A stretch of DNA of 64,000 nt from Psychrobacter aquimaris (GCF_016107525.1 NZ_JABASR010000012.1:1-64000); one strand, 5' to 3'; shown: positions 1-7,974, numbered from the stretch's first letter. A program made the numbers and translations. Notes: generated by a model not told the origin, from the sequence alone.

Positions 1-455
1 CGTAGATGTCCTTGATGGTTTCGACAATCTCAGTAGTGGTTTGACCTTTGGCGTATGAGCGAGGATCAGCAAGTGTCTGGGAGACACTTGCCCGAAGCGC
101 AAGACGTAAGGCTATGCCTGTAGTGAAATATGATTTTGTCATCAAGACCTGAAATACGGGTTTGATGCTTACTGACAAGTACAGGCTCAAAGCTACTGTC
201 GCGGTCTCTGGGGGTGGAGATCTCAAGCTCGCCTGTGTCGCTACGGACTCTCTTTTTAGTGTGCCCATTGCGCTTATTAGGCCTGTCTGCCTTTTCATGC
301 TTGGGGTAGCCGAGATGCTCTTCCATTTCTGCTTCTAGGGCAGTGTCGATGAAGGACTGCATGAGCTGCTTTTGAAAGTCTTTGATGTCATCGAAGCTTT
401 TCATGCTGCTGGCCATTTGCTCAGCCAGTTTCTTGATGTCAGATTGGTTAGTCAT
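1..455 (-). pseudogene. IS256-family transposase, N-terminal part, disrupted
   Basis: The first ~105 residues match the N-terminus of IS256-type (mutator) transposases: a helical start, the stretch EMEEHLGYPKHEK, then basic residues, TGELEISTPRDRDSSFEP and ISGLDDKII. The frame then runs into 20 unrelated residues and stops at 66-68. The family sequence resumes in another frame at about position 58 (SYAKGQTTTEIVETIKD) and runs out of the window at base 1. The break is explained by a 67-nt palindromic insert at about 64-130. Removing it restores the frame and the normal spacing between DDKI and YAKG. The start at 455 has a Shine-Dalgarno-like GGAG upstream. The catalytic DDE part lies outside the window. 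It is almost certainly inactive unless the shift is bypassed. Confidence 0.85.
64..130. repeat. 67-nt palindromic insertion inside the transposase gene
   Basis: Contains a perfect hairpin at 69-91 (10-bp arms GCAAGTGTCT / AGACACTTGC, 3-nt loop), a second possible stem CTTGC...GCAAG just after it, and AGGC-TAT-GCCT near 110. Deleting about 67 nt restores the IS256 reading frame, so this looks like a REP- or MITE-like palindromic unit inserted into coding sequence. The boundaries are inferred from the protein frame, and no clear target duplication is visible. Confidence 0.6.
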
Positions 456-498
456 TGCTTATTCTCCTGTTAGTGGATTATAAGCAGTTACACACTTT

Positions 499-1578
499 TT
501 AGGAAAGGCTCTTATCTACTGCTTCAGTATCATCTTTAATAAGCTGATCATACATCTGTTCGATAGAATTGTTTATCATTTTCTGAGCGGTAAAGCCACT
601 AAAGGCTATAAGTTTTTCTAACTTAGTCTGATTTTTCTTATATATTTTTATAATGCCATCGCCTTCTTCGTTTTTAGAGCTATAATTTTTTCGACCATCC
701 CAAGCTTTTCTCATTTTGTATAACATATAGCTACGCTCAGAGTAACCTTTATTCTTTTCAGTTCCTATGTTAGGGCTTTCAATGTTTGATAGTGTGTCTA
801 AATGGGCTAGTACCAGCTCATATTTCTCTTCAAAAGTCTCTGGGAAAAATACATCCTTGAGGATTATAGGCTGATCCTTGTCATTATCTATATAGCTATA
901 TACCCATTCAATTTGATTATGGTTAGCAACATCAAGCCATTTTAATTCTTTATCAGGTGTACGGCCTTTCAAATACGTGGATTTTATCGAGAGTAAATTC
1001 GAAACTTTCCAATCATCTATTATCTGTACTCTATTGAAATAACCAAATTCGTTATTTACATGGCTATTAAAATAAATAATGTTATATGGCAAAAAACTTG
1101 TAATTGCTGTTATTAGCTCATCCTTACCTTTAAAAGCTGAGTTTTTAAAAACATTATAGATAAGATTGGTGATAAAAAGTGAGCATCGTAGATCATTTTT
1201 AAACCAGTCAAGATAACTTTTTGGTAAAACCTTCGTTGCTCTAACATCCAATAACTCATTAAATTTATCAATGGGTGAACTCCAGGTTTTAAGCTCTTTG
1301 ATCAATAAGTTTTTATAATCATCATTGTCATAATTTATATTTTCCCAACTTTTATTAAGTAAAATATTATACGTATATAGTAGGGATTTTGCATCCGTAA
1401 CACTCATTTTATCTAATTCTTTGAAGTAATCTTCAATACGCTTAGTCCCAGATCTTATACTTTTTATGTACAAGTCTGACATAGTTCTCAAGTATTGAGA
1501 ATTATGATACTCCATTGATCCTTGATCAAATGGATAGTGCTGGTTGTCAGGAAGCCTAGTTAATTGTCCATCCACCAT
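499..1578 (-). CDS. hypothetical protein, orphan, island
   Basis: A 359-residue soluble protein that I do not recognise. It has no signal peptide or membrane segment. It is rich in Asn, Lys, Ile, Tyr and aromatics, and its codon use is clearly more AT-rich than the core genes in the right half of the window, consistent with recent acquisition. A good ribosome site (GAGGAAATGAC before ATG) supports the start at 1578. The C-terminal third (about residues 285-350) is charged and probably helical. It stands alone between the broken transposase and a non-coding stretch, with no operon partner. Cargo such as a stand-alone defence protein is possible from its position, but nothing in the sequence shows this. 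Confidence 0.7.
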   Translation of the reverse strand: MVDGQLTRLPDNQHYPFDQGSMEYHNSQYLRTMSDLYIKSIRSGTKRIEDYFKELDKMSVTDAKSLLYTYNILLNKSWENINYDNDDYKNLLIKELKTWSSPIDKFNELLDVRATKVLPKSYLDWFKNDLRCSLFITNLIYNVFKNSAFKGKDELITAITSFLPYNIIYFNSHVNNEFGYFNRVQIIDDWKVSNLLSIKSTYLKGRTPDKELKWLDVANHNQIEWVYSYIDNDKDQPIILKDVFFPETFEEKYELVLAHLDTLSNIESPNIGTEKNKGYSERSYMLYKMRKAWDGRKNYSSKNEEGDGIIKIYKKNQTKLEKLIAFSGFTAQKMINNSIEQMYDQLIKDDTEAVDKSLS

Positions 1579-2228
1579 GTCATTTCCTCATAAAAGATTA
1601 TAGAAAAACACAATACAAAAACTAGTTTTTATAAGGTTTTACATTGTTTTTTTTATAGTTTATTTCTAGCAATAAATACATGCAGGCCTTGTTATTAGGC
1701 GATATAATTTACCTATAGTTAATATATACCAGCTTACAGTAAGAGTCTATATTTTTATTACGTATTAAACGATGGGCTGATTAGCTAAAGCGATGGATGT
1801 CGCGAGTCTATACTAAACTGGCGTAGACGAAGCCAAGCAACTATTGAGTTAGGATTTGCTAGAGATAATGATGAGCAGCTTTAATCGGAAGTGGTAGTTT
1901 AATAGCGAAAATATGCTTATCAAACCTAGTTCTAAGTCAGAGTAGATAGCTTTAAAAATTTGTGATATCCACCTGTTTCTAAAATATTATAGCGAAAAAT
2001 TGTTCAGACTAATTGGTAGTGCCGTTCAGCTAACTCCACTTTAACCATTTGTCTTTAAAGTCCTATAATCCACTGCTACCTATCACCATAATTTCTAGAG
2101 CTCGCCTACACAAAGCTGCACTACGGCAGCTCGTCCTTAGTGGGTTATTTATATTATTATCTAAACACAGCAGCTACTTGTTCTACTGCTGAGGGCATAA
2201 CTCTCAGCGACCATCATTATAAAAATAC
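1579..2228. other. non-coding AT-rich interval, possible gene debris
   Basis: About 650 bases without a supportable gene. It contains the divergent promoter region for the genes at 1578 and 2273. A short open stretch around 1819-1881 reads NWRRRSQATIELGFARDNDE in one frame with no start or ribosome site; it may be debris of an older gene. I identify no family for it. Confidence 0.5.
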
Positions 2229-2269
2229 GGACTGATCCCACCCTATGAAACTAACTTCATAGGAATACC
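2229..2269 (+). promoter_or_regulatory. hairpin masking the ribosome site of the Gp2-like gene
   Basis: CCTATGAA (2242-2249) and TTCATAGG (2256-2263) form a perfect 8-bp stem with a 6-nt loop. The 3' arm contains most of the Shine-Dalgarno AGGA (2261-2264), which sits 8 nt before the ATG at 2273, so the folded RNA would hide the ribosome site. The outer sequence GGACTGATC ... CATAGGAATAC recurs in inverted form just after the gene (3215-3236). Confidence 0.55.
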
Positions 2270-2272
2270 ATA

Positions 2273-3193
2273 ATGTCTTACTCACACCTAAACCAACCGC
2301 TAGCTGCTGCAAACGTCCATAGTCTTGTTACAGATATACTAGCGAACACTATCTGTTTTAATGAGGTCTTAAATAAACTGAACGGATTTTATTATCCGTT
2401 CATGACTCACTTCGATAGTGAGCTATTTTATTCACGGCCAGTCTTATCATTTTTTAGTAGCACTCAAGCGATCGTTGGTGATACTTATCCAGAAAACGTG
2501 ATTTGGGATCATGATAAAACTCAGCGTTTTATCGACATGCTGCCATGCTATAAAAATGATATTGAAAATGAACGTAATGCGTTCATTTACCAAGAATCTC
2601 AAAATAAAAATAAACTAGGGTGCTATATTAATAATCTAATCAGGCATTATTCAAGACTGCTCTTTATACGTATCGACCTAAAATACGCAAAAGAAACCAG
2701 CCACCATGTGACCATTGAAGACTTCAATTATCACATGAGCAAGTTTCGAGAGCTTATCGGTAAAGCAAAAAACTGCAAGCCAAAGAGTTGCTTTGAGCAT
2801 TTGCAAGGCAATGCTTGGGCTATTGAGCAAGGTGGGGAAGAAGGTGGGCTGCACTGTCATTTACTGCTTATGTATGATGGTTCAGAGCGACAGAATGATT
2901 GGTATATTGCTAAAGAGGTGGGTGAGAAATGGAAGGAGGTAACCGCTGGTCTAGGCGAATATTATAGCTACCATGATAAAGAACGTAAGCAGCAGTATAA
3001 GCAACATGACAAACTAGGTATCGGCATGATACATCAAAATAATCCTATTGAAGTTGAAAATGCTCTAGCTTCAGCTCTATACCTAACGAAGCCAAGCAAG
3101 AATGAGCAGCAACTTAAACTTTGGTTACCAAACATGCGTACCTTTGGTCATGGTATTTATCGTACAAAAAAACGTAGAGGCTTGCCTGAATAA
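2273..3193 (+). CDS. inovirus Gp2 family protein (YagK/YfjJ-like)
   Basis: A 306-residue protein. Residues 185-200 contain EQGGEEGGLHCHLLLM, a His-x-His followed by hydrophobics, as seen in the YagK/YfjJ C-terminal (inovirus Gp2) family and reminiscent of the metal-binding HUH motif of rolling-circle initiators. Downstream residues GEYYSYHD could hold a tyrosine, but I cannot assign a catalytic one. The family is common in filamentous-phage-derived and P4-like islands, usually near an AlpA regulator, as here (7723). The start at 2273 has AGGA 8 nt upstream inside a hairpin. Replication or mobilisation of an island intermediate is inferred. It is flanked by matching inverted motifs on both sides. 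Confidence 0.75.
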   Translation: MSYSHLNQPLAAANVHSLVTDILANTICFNEVLNKLNGFYYPFMTHFDSELFYSRPVLSFFSSTQAIVGDTYPENVIWDHDKTQRFIDMLPCYKNDIENERNAFIYQESQNKNKLGCYINNLIRHYSRLLFIRIDLKYAKETSHHVTIEDFNYHMSKFRELIGKAKNCKPKSCFEHLQGNAWAIEQGGEEGGLHCHLLLMYDGSERQNDWYIAKEVGEKWKEVTAGLGEYYSYHDKERKQQYKQHDKLGIGMIHQNNPIEVENALASALYLTKPSKNEQQLKLWLPNMRTFGHGIYRTKKRRGLPE

Positions 3194-3214
3194 CAAAATA
3201 TTTTTAGATATATA

Positions 3215-3257
3215 GTATTCCTATGAGATCAGTCAGGAAGCATCGCTCTCCTGACTG
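3215..3257. repeat. inverted motif copy and 9-bp hairpin after the Gp2-like gene
   Basis: GTATTCCTATGAGATCAGTC here is the reverse complement of motifs found before the gene (GACTGATC ... CATAGGAATAC, 2230-2268), lacking about 19 nt of that upstream version. It runs into a perfect stem CAGTCAGGA (3230-3238) / TCCTGACTG (3249-3257) with a 10-nt loop and no T-tract, so it is more like a binding site or structured RNA than a terminator. Confidence 0.5.
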
Positions 3258-3280
3258 TTTAACCCCAAACTATCCTAATT

Positions 3281-3310
3281 AAAGGTCTGCTTAATCGCAG
3301 GCCTTTTTTA
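3281..3310 (+). terminator. intrinsic terminator
   Basis: AAAGGTCTGC / GCAGGCCTTT stem (one G-U pair), 6-nt loop, followed by a T-run. It ends only 26 nt before the next start codon (3336), leaving almost no room for a promoter between. Confidence 0.8.
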
Positions 3311-3335
3311 TGCGCAATCGAAAAAGGAGCTATTC

Positions 3336-3626
3336 ATGAGACCCATCTGCCCACACTGTCATTCAGCGAACGTCAGAAGCACTGCCGATACTGACAGTCC
3401 CTTTAATCTCTTCGAGCAACTGTGTTCACAATCTGCCCTATCAGGTCTTGGTGTAAGCATCTGTAGGTACTACAAAATCAATTCAGCAATCGGTGTAGTG
3501 GTAGGTACTGCACTGGCTTCTGCGATTAGCTTGGCTAAAGACAAGCTACAACAGCCACCCTTACTCGTTTTAGCAGCAAAGCCCAGTTATACCTGCAATA
3601 CCTGCTCAAGAACTTTCAGCATTTAA
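3336..3626 (+). CDS. small zinc-ribbon-like protein
   Basis: 96 residues. It begins MRPICPHCHSANV and ends near YTCNTCSRTF, so there are two CxxC knuckles at the two ends (Cys5/Cys8 and about Cys88/Cys91), a split zinc-ribbon arrangement. The middle (about residues 35-65) is small-residue-rich and hydrophobic and could be one membrane-associated helix. AAAAGGAGCTATTC precedes the ATG. The gene lies directly after a terminator and before the DUF932 gene. I do not recognise a functional family. Binding of nucleic acid or protein through the zinc ribbon is only an inference. Confidence 0.7.
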   Translation: MRPICPHCHSANVRSTADTDSPFNLFEQLCSQSALSGLGVSICRYYKINSAIGVVVGTALASAISLAKDKLQQPPLLVLAAKPSYTCNTCSRTFSI

Positions 3627-3675
3627 CCTATCTACATAACCCATAATTCTAATCAAATCTAAAAGGACAATGATC

Positions 3676-4668
3676 ATGGCACATTTAATAGACACAATGG
3701 CATACGTTGGCGAAACCCCTTGGCATGGCTTAGGTAATGAGCTGGCTCCCAAGCAGCCTATCGAGATCTGGGCAAAGCAAGCGGGTATGGATTGGCGTAT
3801 AGAATCCTCAGACGTTAGCTACATGGCAAACAATGACAAAGGTCACAATCTGATCCTGCCCTTTGCTGAGCAAAAGGTGTTGTACCGCTCTGATAACTTC
3901 GAGCCGTTATCGGTGGTCAGTCAACGCTATCAGGAAGTACAGCCGCGTGAGATTCTAGAGTTCTATCGTGATCTTACGGAACAGTCTGACTTTGAGCTTG
4001 AAACGGCAGGCATCTTAAAGGGCGGTCGTAAGCTATGGGCATTGGCTCGTACAGGCCAGTCAGCAACGCTCAAGGGTAAAGATGTCAGTAATGGCTACTT
4101 ACTGCTTGCAACCGCTTGTGACGGCACGTTAGCGACTACTGCTCAGTTCACATCGATCCGTGTGGTCTGCAATAACACGCTAGCAATTAGCTTAGCGAAT
4201 GGTTCAGGAGGCGTAGTAAAAGTACCGCACTCCACCTCCTTTGATGCCGATAAGGTTAAGCAGCAATTGGGCGTGTCGGTGAAACAATGGGATGAGCATA
4301 GCTATGAGATGAAGCAGTTATCAGAGCGCCGTGTGACCCAAGCAGAAGCAGCCAACTATCTTAGCCGTGTATTTAATGATCAGGACAATGACATCATTCT
4401 GTTTAACAGTGCTAAAAAAGAGAAAGACGCGGTGCCCAATGCCAAGGCGATGAATCAGGTGATGAACATGTTTAACGGTCAAGGTCGCGGAGCCGATCTT
4501 GATGCTGCCAAAGATACCGCTTACGGCTTGCTATGTAGTATCACTGAATACGTCGATCATGAACGCAGGGCGATGTCGAGAGACCATCGATTAGATGGCG
4601 CTTGGTTTGGCTCTGGCGCTAAGCTTAAACAAAAGGGTTTAGAAGAATCGCTACTGATGCTGGCTTAA
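3676..4668 (+). CDS. DUF932 domain phage/plasmid-like protein
   Basis: About 330 residues of the DUF932 family (phage/plasmid-like proteins): the N-terminus ETPWHGLG, then FEPLSVVSQRYQEVQP, GRKLWALARTGQS, LLLATACDGTLATT and IRVVCNNTLAI are characteristic. The gene can open at 3670 (MIMAHL), but AAGGA is 8 nt upstream of the ATG at 3676 and too close to 3670, so 3676 is preferred. DUF932 proteins are widespread on plasmids and integrative elements near recombination genes, as here with YqaJ. Their biochemical role is not established. A strong terminator follows (4700). Confidence 0.85.
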   Translation: MAHLIDTMAYVGETPWHGLGNELAPKQPIEIWAKQAGMDWRIESSDVSYMANNDKGHNLILPFAEQKVLYRSDNFEPLSVVSQRYQEVQPREILEFYRDLTEQSDFELETAGILKGGRKLWALARTGQSATLKGKDVSNGYLLLATACDGTLATTAQFTSIRVVCNNTLAISLANGSGGVVKVPHSTSFDADKVKQQLGVSVKQWDEHSYEMKQLSERRVTQAEAANYLSRVFNDQDNDIILFNSAKKEKDAVPNAKAMNQVMNMFNGQGRGADLDAAKDTAYGLLCSITEYVDHERRAMSRDHRLDGAWFGSGAKLKQKGLEESLLMLA

Positions 4669-4699
4669 CCAGCCACATTTAAAACCTGAAAATACAATC

Positions 4700-4726
4700 A
4701 ACCACGCCTTCGAGCGTGGTTTTTTA
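4700..4726 (+). terminator. intrinsic terminator after the DUF932 gene
   Basis: Perfect AACCACGC / GCGTGGTT stem with a CTTCGA loop and a T-run. Confidence 0.85.
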
Positions 4727-4777
4727 TGCCGCTTATTTCATTTAATACCAATAATCAATTTATCGAAGGAGTTTGTC

Positions 4778-5875
4778 ATGAACATGATCGCATTAAACAG
4801 CACTACTCAGCCGAGACAAACCAAACGTGCAACCGTTAGGCTTAAACCATCAGTAGTGAAAACCAAGCAAAATGATACTGCTGATAAACCTGCCCAATCT
4901 AATACTTCAAAGACTGCCAAGCGTTTAATTAATACTAAAGATTTAAGCCGTGAGGACTGGCTACAAGTACGCAAGCAAGGCATTGGCAGCTCTGACGCAG
5001 CAGCTGCTTGTGGTATTCATCCGTATCTCTCTATGCTGGAATTATGGATGATTAAGACAGGACGCATGAGCTCCGACATCGATGAGAGCATTGAGGGTTA
5101 TTCACCCCTCTATTGGGGCAATACCTTAGAGCCGATGGTCGCTAAATACTATCAAGAACATACCGGCAATAAGGTACGCCGCGTGAATGCTATCTTACAG
5201 CATCCTGAGCAGCCATTCATGCTAGCAAATTTAGACTATGCCATTACTGGTAGTGGTGAGGTACAGATTTTAGAGTGCAAAACCGCTGGTGAACATGGTG
5301 CCAAGCTCTGGAAGCATGGCGTGCCGTTATACGTCACCTGCCAAGTGCAGCATCAGCTGGCGGTCACTGGTAAAACTGCGGCGCATATCTGCGTGCTGCT
5401 TTGTGGACACGAGGCTAAGATATACAAGGTTGAGCGGGATGAGCGCTTGATTGAGTCCATCATGGAGCATGAGCGTCTGTTCTGGCAATACGTGCAGACC
5501 GACACCCCACCAACGCCTGATCATTCAGAATCCGCAGCTCGAGCATTAAAGCAGCTTTATCCAACGCCCAAACCCTCAAGCAAGGTTGATCTACGAGATG
5601 ACGATGGTGCCAATAAGTTATTTGAGCAACTGCTGAGTTATCGTGATTACATGCAAGAGTTAGAGCAGCGCCATGATCAGGTTAAGCACCAGCTGCAAAC
5701 ACTGATTGCCGATAATGAAGTCGCTGTGTTTGAAAAAGGCGCAATTTCTTGGAAGCGCTCGAAAGATAGTATCGGTCTGGATAGCAAAGCCGTTATCAAA
5801 GCGCATCCTGAGCTGTTAGCTAAATTTAGTAAAACCAAGCAAGGTAGTCGTCGCTTCGTCATCTTAAACGACTAA
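4778..5875 (+). CDS. YqaJ-type viral recombinase / exonuclease
   Basis: 365 residues of the YqaJ family, a PD-(D/E)xK nuclease related to lambda exonuclease that resects double-stranded DNA for single-strand annealing. Visible motifs: RKQGIGSSDAAAACGIHPY (about 65-83), LEP with Glu118, Asp153 in NLDYAI, and the catalytic E166-C-K168 in ILECKTAG, followed by QVQHQLAVTG. A basic, low-complexity N-terminal ~50 residues precedes the domain. The C-terminal region is helical and charged. AAGGAG 6-7 nt before the ATG supports the start. The neighbouring DUF932 and Gp3-like genes suggest a plasmid/ICE-type recombination module. No RecT/Bet annealing protein is seen next to it, which is unusual. Confidence 0.85.
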   Translation: MNMIALNSTTQPRQTKRATVRLKPSVVKTKQNDTADKPAQSNTSKTAKRLINTKDLSREDWLQVRKQGIGSSDAAAACGIHPYLSMLELWMIKTGRMSSDIDESIEGYSPLYWGNTLEPMVAKYYQEHTGNKVRRVNAILQHPEQPFMLANLDYAITGSGEVQILECKTAGEHGAKLWKHGVPLYVTCQVQHQLAVTGKTAAHICVLLCGHEAKIYKVERDERLIESIMEHERLFWQYVQTDTPPTPDHSESAARALKQLYPTPKPSSKVDLRDDDGANKLFEQLLSYRDYMQELEQRHDQVKHQLQTLIADNEVAVFEKGAISWKRSKDSIGLDSKAVIKAHPELLAKFSKTKQGSRRFVILND

Positions 5876-5915
5876 GCCGAAACCTACTACACTTAACCAA
5901 AACAAGCGCATAACT

Positions 5916-5941
5916 GCCCACCCTAATCGGTGGGCTTTTTT
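5916..5941 (+). terminator. intrinsic terminator after yqaJ
   Basis: Perfect GCCCACC / GGTGGGC stem with a CTAATC loop, then six T. It ends 41 nt before the next start codon. Confidence 0.85.
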
Positions 5942-5982
5942 ATGGCTAAACACATTTTATTAAACCCATAAGGAATATCACC

Positions 5983-6894
5983 ATGATTAAAGGTCTAACC
6001 ATAACCCCACCAGTTTTAGGTCGTATCAGTATTGGACGTGTCATTCAAAAAGATGGCAAGCGTTTGCCTGCTAAAGACGATCAATTCACTATCACCAGCC
6101 AAGTTCAAAATAAGGATGGCTGGATTAACCATCCACTCGATGAAAAGCTACGCGCAAATAATGACGGTAAGCTGAGACACATACCGGTACGCATGTTGTT
6201 TAACGATCCTGAGCTAAACCTGCGAGCTGAGTACACCTTGTTCGATAGACAAACCGGACGGCCACTATGCGTGGGTGACGGTGAGCAGTGTCAACGCCGT
6301 ACAAACAATGGCGTGGAAACGTTGCTTTGCCCGTCACCTGATCGTTGCCCATTAGCGCAAGGCGGTGCTTGTAAGCCGTATGGCAGACTTTACGCAAATC
6401 TGAGTGAAGACGACGAGTTAGGCACGTTTATCTTTCGCACCACAGGCTTTAACAGTATTCGCACGCTTGCCGCACGGCTGAGCTACTTTGCTGCGGTATC
6501 AGGCAATAAGCTGTCCTGCTTACCACTGCAATTAACCCTAAGAGGCAAAAGCACCACGCAAAGCTATCGTACGCCGATTTACTTTGTGGATTTGACACTA
6601 CGTGATGGGGTGACACTAAAGCAAGCAGTGCAAGATGCGCAGGCAATTGATGCGGAGCTTAGCGAACACGGCTTTGATCAAGCAGCGCTAGAAGAGGCTG
6701 CAAAACAGGGTTACGTCAATTCATCCTTTGAAATTGATAACGATGGCTTACTTGATGTGGCTGAAGAATTTTATCCCATGGAGACAGATGACGTAAGCAA
6801 TAGCCAACAGGGGAGTTATCAGAACGGGTTAGCCACTCATAACGTGACTAGCATTGAGCAAGGGCTGCTGCAAAGCGTGACAGCTGTAAGCTAA
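5983..6894 (+). CDS. Gp3-like metal-binding protein (possible recombination directionality factor relative)
   Basis: 303 residues. The N-terminus has LGRISIGRV, then a five-cysteine segment (Cys96, 103, 116, 122, 130; CPSPDRCPLAQGGACKPYG), then LGTFIFRTTGFNSIRTLAARL. This layout recalls proteins often labelled hydrolase or metal-binding protein on plasmids and ICEs. It also resembles the Gp3-like recombination directionality factor superfamily of phage phiC31, with its GRIRIG start and cysteine cluster. That second link is my inference from pattern, not a search. AAGGA lies upstream of the ATG at 5983. The C-terminal ~80 residues are acidic. Its position after YqaJ could alternatively make it a single-strand DNA partner of that nuclease. 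A terminator follows at 6935. Confidence 0.7.
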   Translation: MIKGLTITPPVLGRISIGRVIQKDGKRLPAKDDQFTITSQVQNKDGWINHPLDEKLRANNDGKLRHIPVRMLFNDPELNLRAEYTLFDRQTGRPLCVGDGEQCQRRTNNGVETLLCPSPDRCPLAQGGACKPYGRLYANLSEDDELGTFIFRTTGFNSIRTLAARLSYFAAVSGNKLSCLPLQLTLRGKSTTQSYRTPIYFVDLTLRDGVTLKQAVQDAQAIDAELSEHGFDQAALEEAAKQGYVNSSFEIDNDGLLDVAEEFYPMETDDVSNSQQGSYQNGLATHNVTSIEQGLLQSVTAVS

Positions 6895-6934
6895 AGAAAT
6901 TGAGGAAGATATGCGGCGTAAATTAGTTAGGTTG

Positions 6935-6963
6935 AAACAAGCGATTTTAGGTCGCTTGTTTTA
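6935..6963 (+). terminator. intrinsic terminator after the Gp3-like gene
   Basis: Perfect AAACAAGCGA / TCGCTTGTTT stem with a 6-7 nt loop and T-rich tail. Confidence 0.8.
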
Positions 6964-7080
6964 TTTCTTATCGGTTTATTTTTAGTGGCTTAATACCTAG
7001 GTTAAGTCTTACAATGTGCTAGTTCTTCATAACGGCATATTAAAAACAGATTATTACTGTTTAACGTAAGGATAGCTAAA

Positions 7081-7539
7081 ATGGATTTAGAAAAGACAAT
7101 GGCATTAAGTAATTCAGTACAACTGTCTAAGAAAATATCTAAAAGAATTGCCAATCAGACTGAACGTTATTTACAGAGCTTTGGTGAAGATACGGTAACC
7201 ACAAAACATCTTAAAAATGTATGGGATGATATTTGCTATAAGTTCCAAACAGAAGAATTTTGCGGCAAGGTTTACGAGTCCATGGTTGTAGAATATGTTG
7301 GTTCACTGGTCGATGCTCTAGAAGACTATGAATTTAATGCCCTCTACCTTCAAATTGAAAGCCTGCGTACGATCCTAGCTGATTCAGCTAAGAGTACGCC
7401 ATCAGATATAGATGAACACAGTCTTATCAGCATGCGTTTTTTCAAAGATCGAGTTATTTTATATCTCATTGAAGAGTATATTTATAAACGGGCTAAAGGC
7501 TACACAAACAAAAGGCTTAGTAAAGCTCTAAATAGTTAA
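7081..7539 (+). CDS. hypothetical protein, island
   Basis: 152 residues, soluble, mostly helical by composition, with no signal peptide, membrane segment or recognised motif. AAGGA 8 nt before the ATG gives a clear start. It stands alone between two intrinsic terminators (6935 and 7587), so it is probably transcribed as a single gene from a promoter in the 118 nt upstream. It has an AT-rich composition like the other island genes. Function unknown. Confidence 0.7.
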   Translation: MDLEKTMALSNSVQLSKKISKRIANQTERYLQSFGEDTVTTKHLKNVWDDICYKFQTEEFCGKVYESMVVEYVGSLVDALEDYEFNALYLQIESLRTILADSAKSTPSDIDEHSLISMRFFKDRVILYLIEEYIYKRAKGYTNKRLSKALNS

Positions 7540-7586
7540 GATAGTCGTGTATGTAACTTATTATTAAAAGTATTTTTAACACAGAA

Positions 7587-7614
7587 AAAGGAGCTGATGA
7601 TTCAGCTCCTTTTT
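7587..7614 (+). terminator. intrinsic terminator
   Basis: AAAGGAGCTGA / TCAGCTCCTTT perfect 11-bp stem with TGAT loop and a T-tail. The symmetry would also let it act on the other strand. Confidence 0.85.
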
Positions 7615-7679
7615 ATTAATCTATGCACAAGGTCTATCGGACGATATAAGTCTCATAAAAAAATACAGGACTCCCTGAC

Positions 7680-7705
7680 TGTATGAGAACAGATGTTCCC
7701 ATACA
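7680..7705. promoter_or_regulatory. inverted repeat upstream of the AlpA-like gene, probable operator
   Basis: TGTATGAGAAC / GTTCCCATACA, 11-bp arms with one mismatch around a 4-nt centre, ending 17 nt before the alpA-like ATG. It is preceded by TCCCTGACTG, similar to TCCTGACTG after the Gp2-like gene (3249-3257). Position and symmetry suggest an operator for AlpA or for an element repressor. Confidence 0.5.
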
Positions 7706-7722
7706 ATAATTAGGAGATAATC

Positions 7723-7974
7723 ATGGAAAATTCAAACGCAGCACAGCCAGCAATCGAGCAATGTAATCACATACCACAACTACTGAGTATCAAAGATGTT
7801 GGTAGCTATACCGGTCTTAGTCGTTCTACGATTTATGAGATGGTTAATGAAAATTCTGATCGTTATGACCCAACATTTCCTAAGAAGGTACAACTAACAC
7901 AGGTAAGGGTAGTGTGGGTAGCGAGTGAGATCGCAGAATGGATTAATACAAAAATAGCTGATAGGTTTTGCTGA
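7723..7974 (+). CDS. AlpA family transcriptional regulator
   Basis: 83 residues with an AlpA/MerR-like winged helix: LLSIKDVGSYTGLSRSTIYEM (helix-turn-helix), then PTFPKKVQL, VVWVASEIAEWI. AlpA-type proteins in P4-like and inovirus-related islands are small DNA-binding activators of excision or early genes. Here it lies between the Gp2-like module and the exported proteins, about 14.5 kb from the integrase. TTAGGAG is 6-7 nt before the ATG, and an inverted repeat at 7680-7705 covers the promoter region. It could control integrase or Gp2 expression; this is inferred. Confidence 0.85.
   Translation: MENSNAAQPAIEQCNHIPQLLSIKDVGSYTGLSRSTIYEMVNENSDRYDPTFPKKVQLTQVRVVWVASEIAEWINTKIADRFC

Noticed and set aside
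6911..6985. A 24-codon open frame with GAGGA upstream overlapping the terminator at 6935
   Set aside because: It lies wholly in the 3' region of the Gp3-like gene and encodes the hairpin; more likely chance than a leader peptide.
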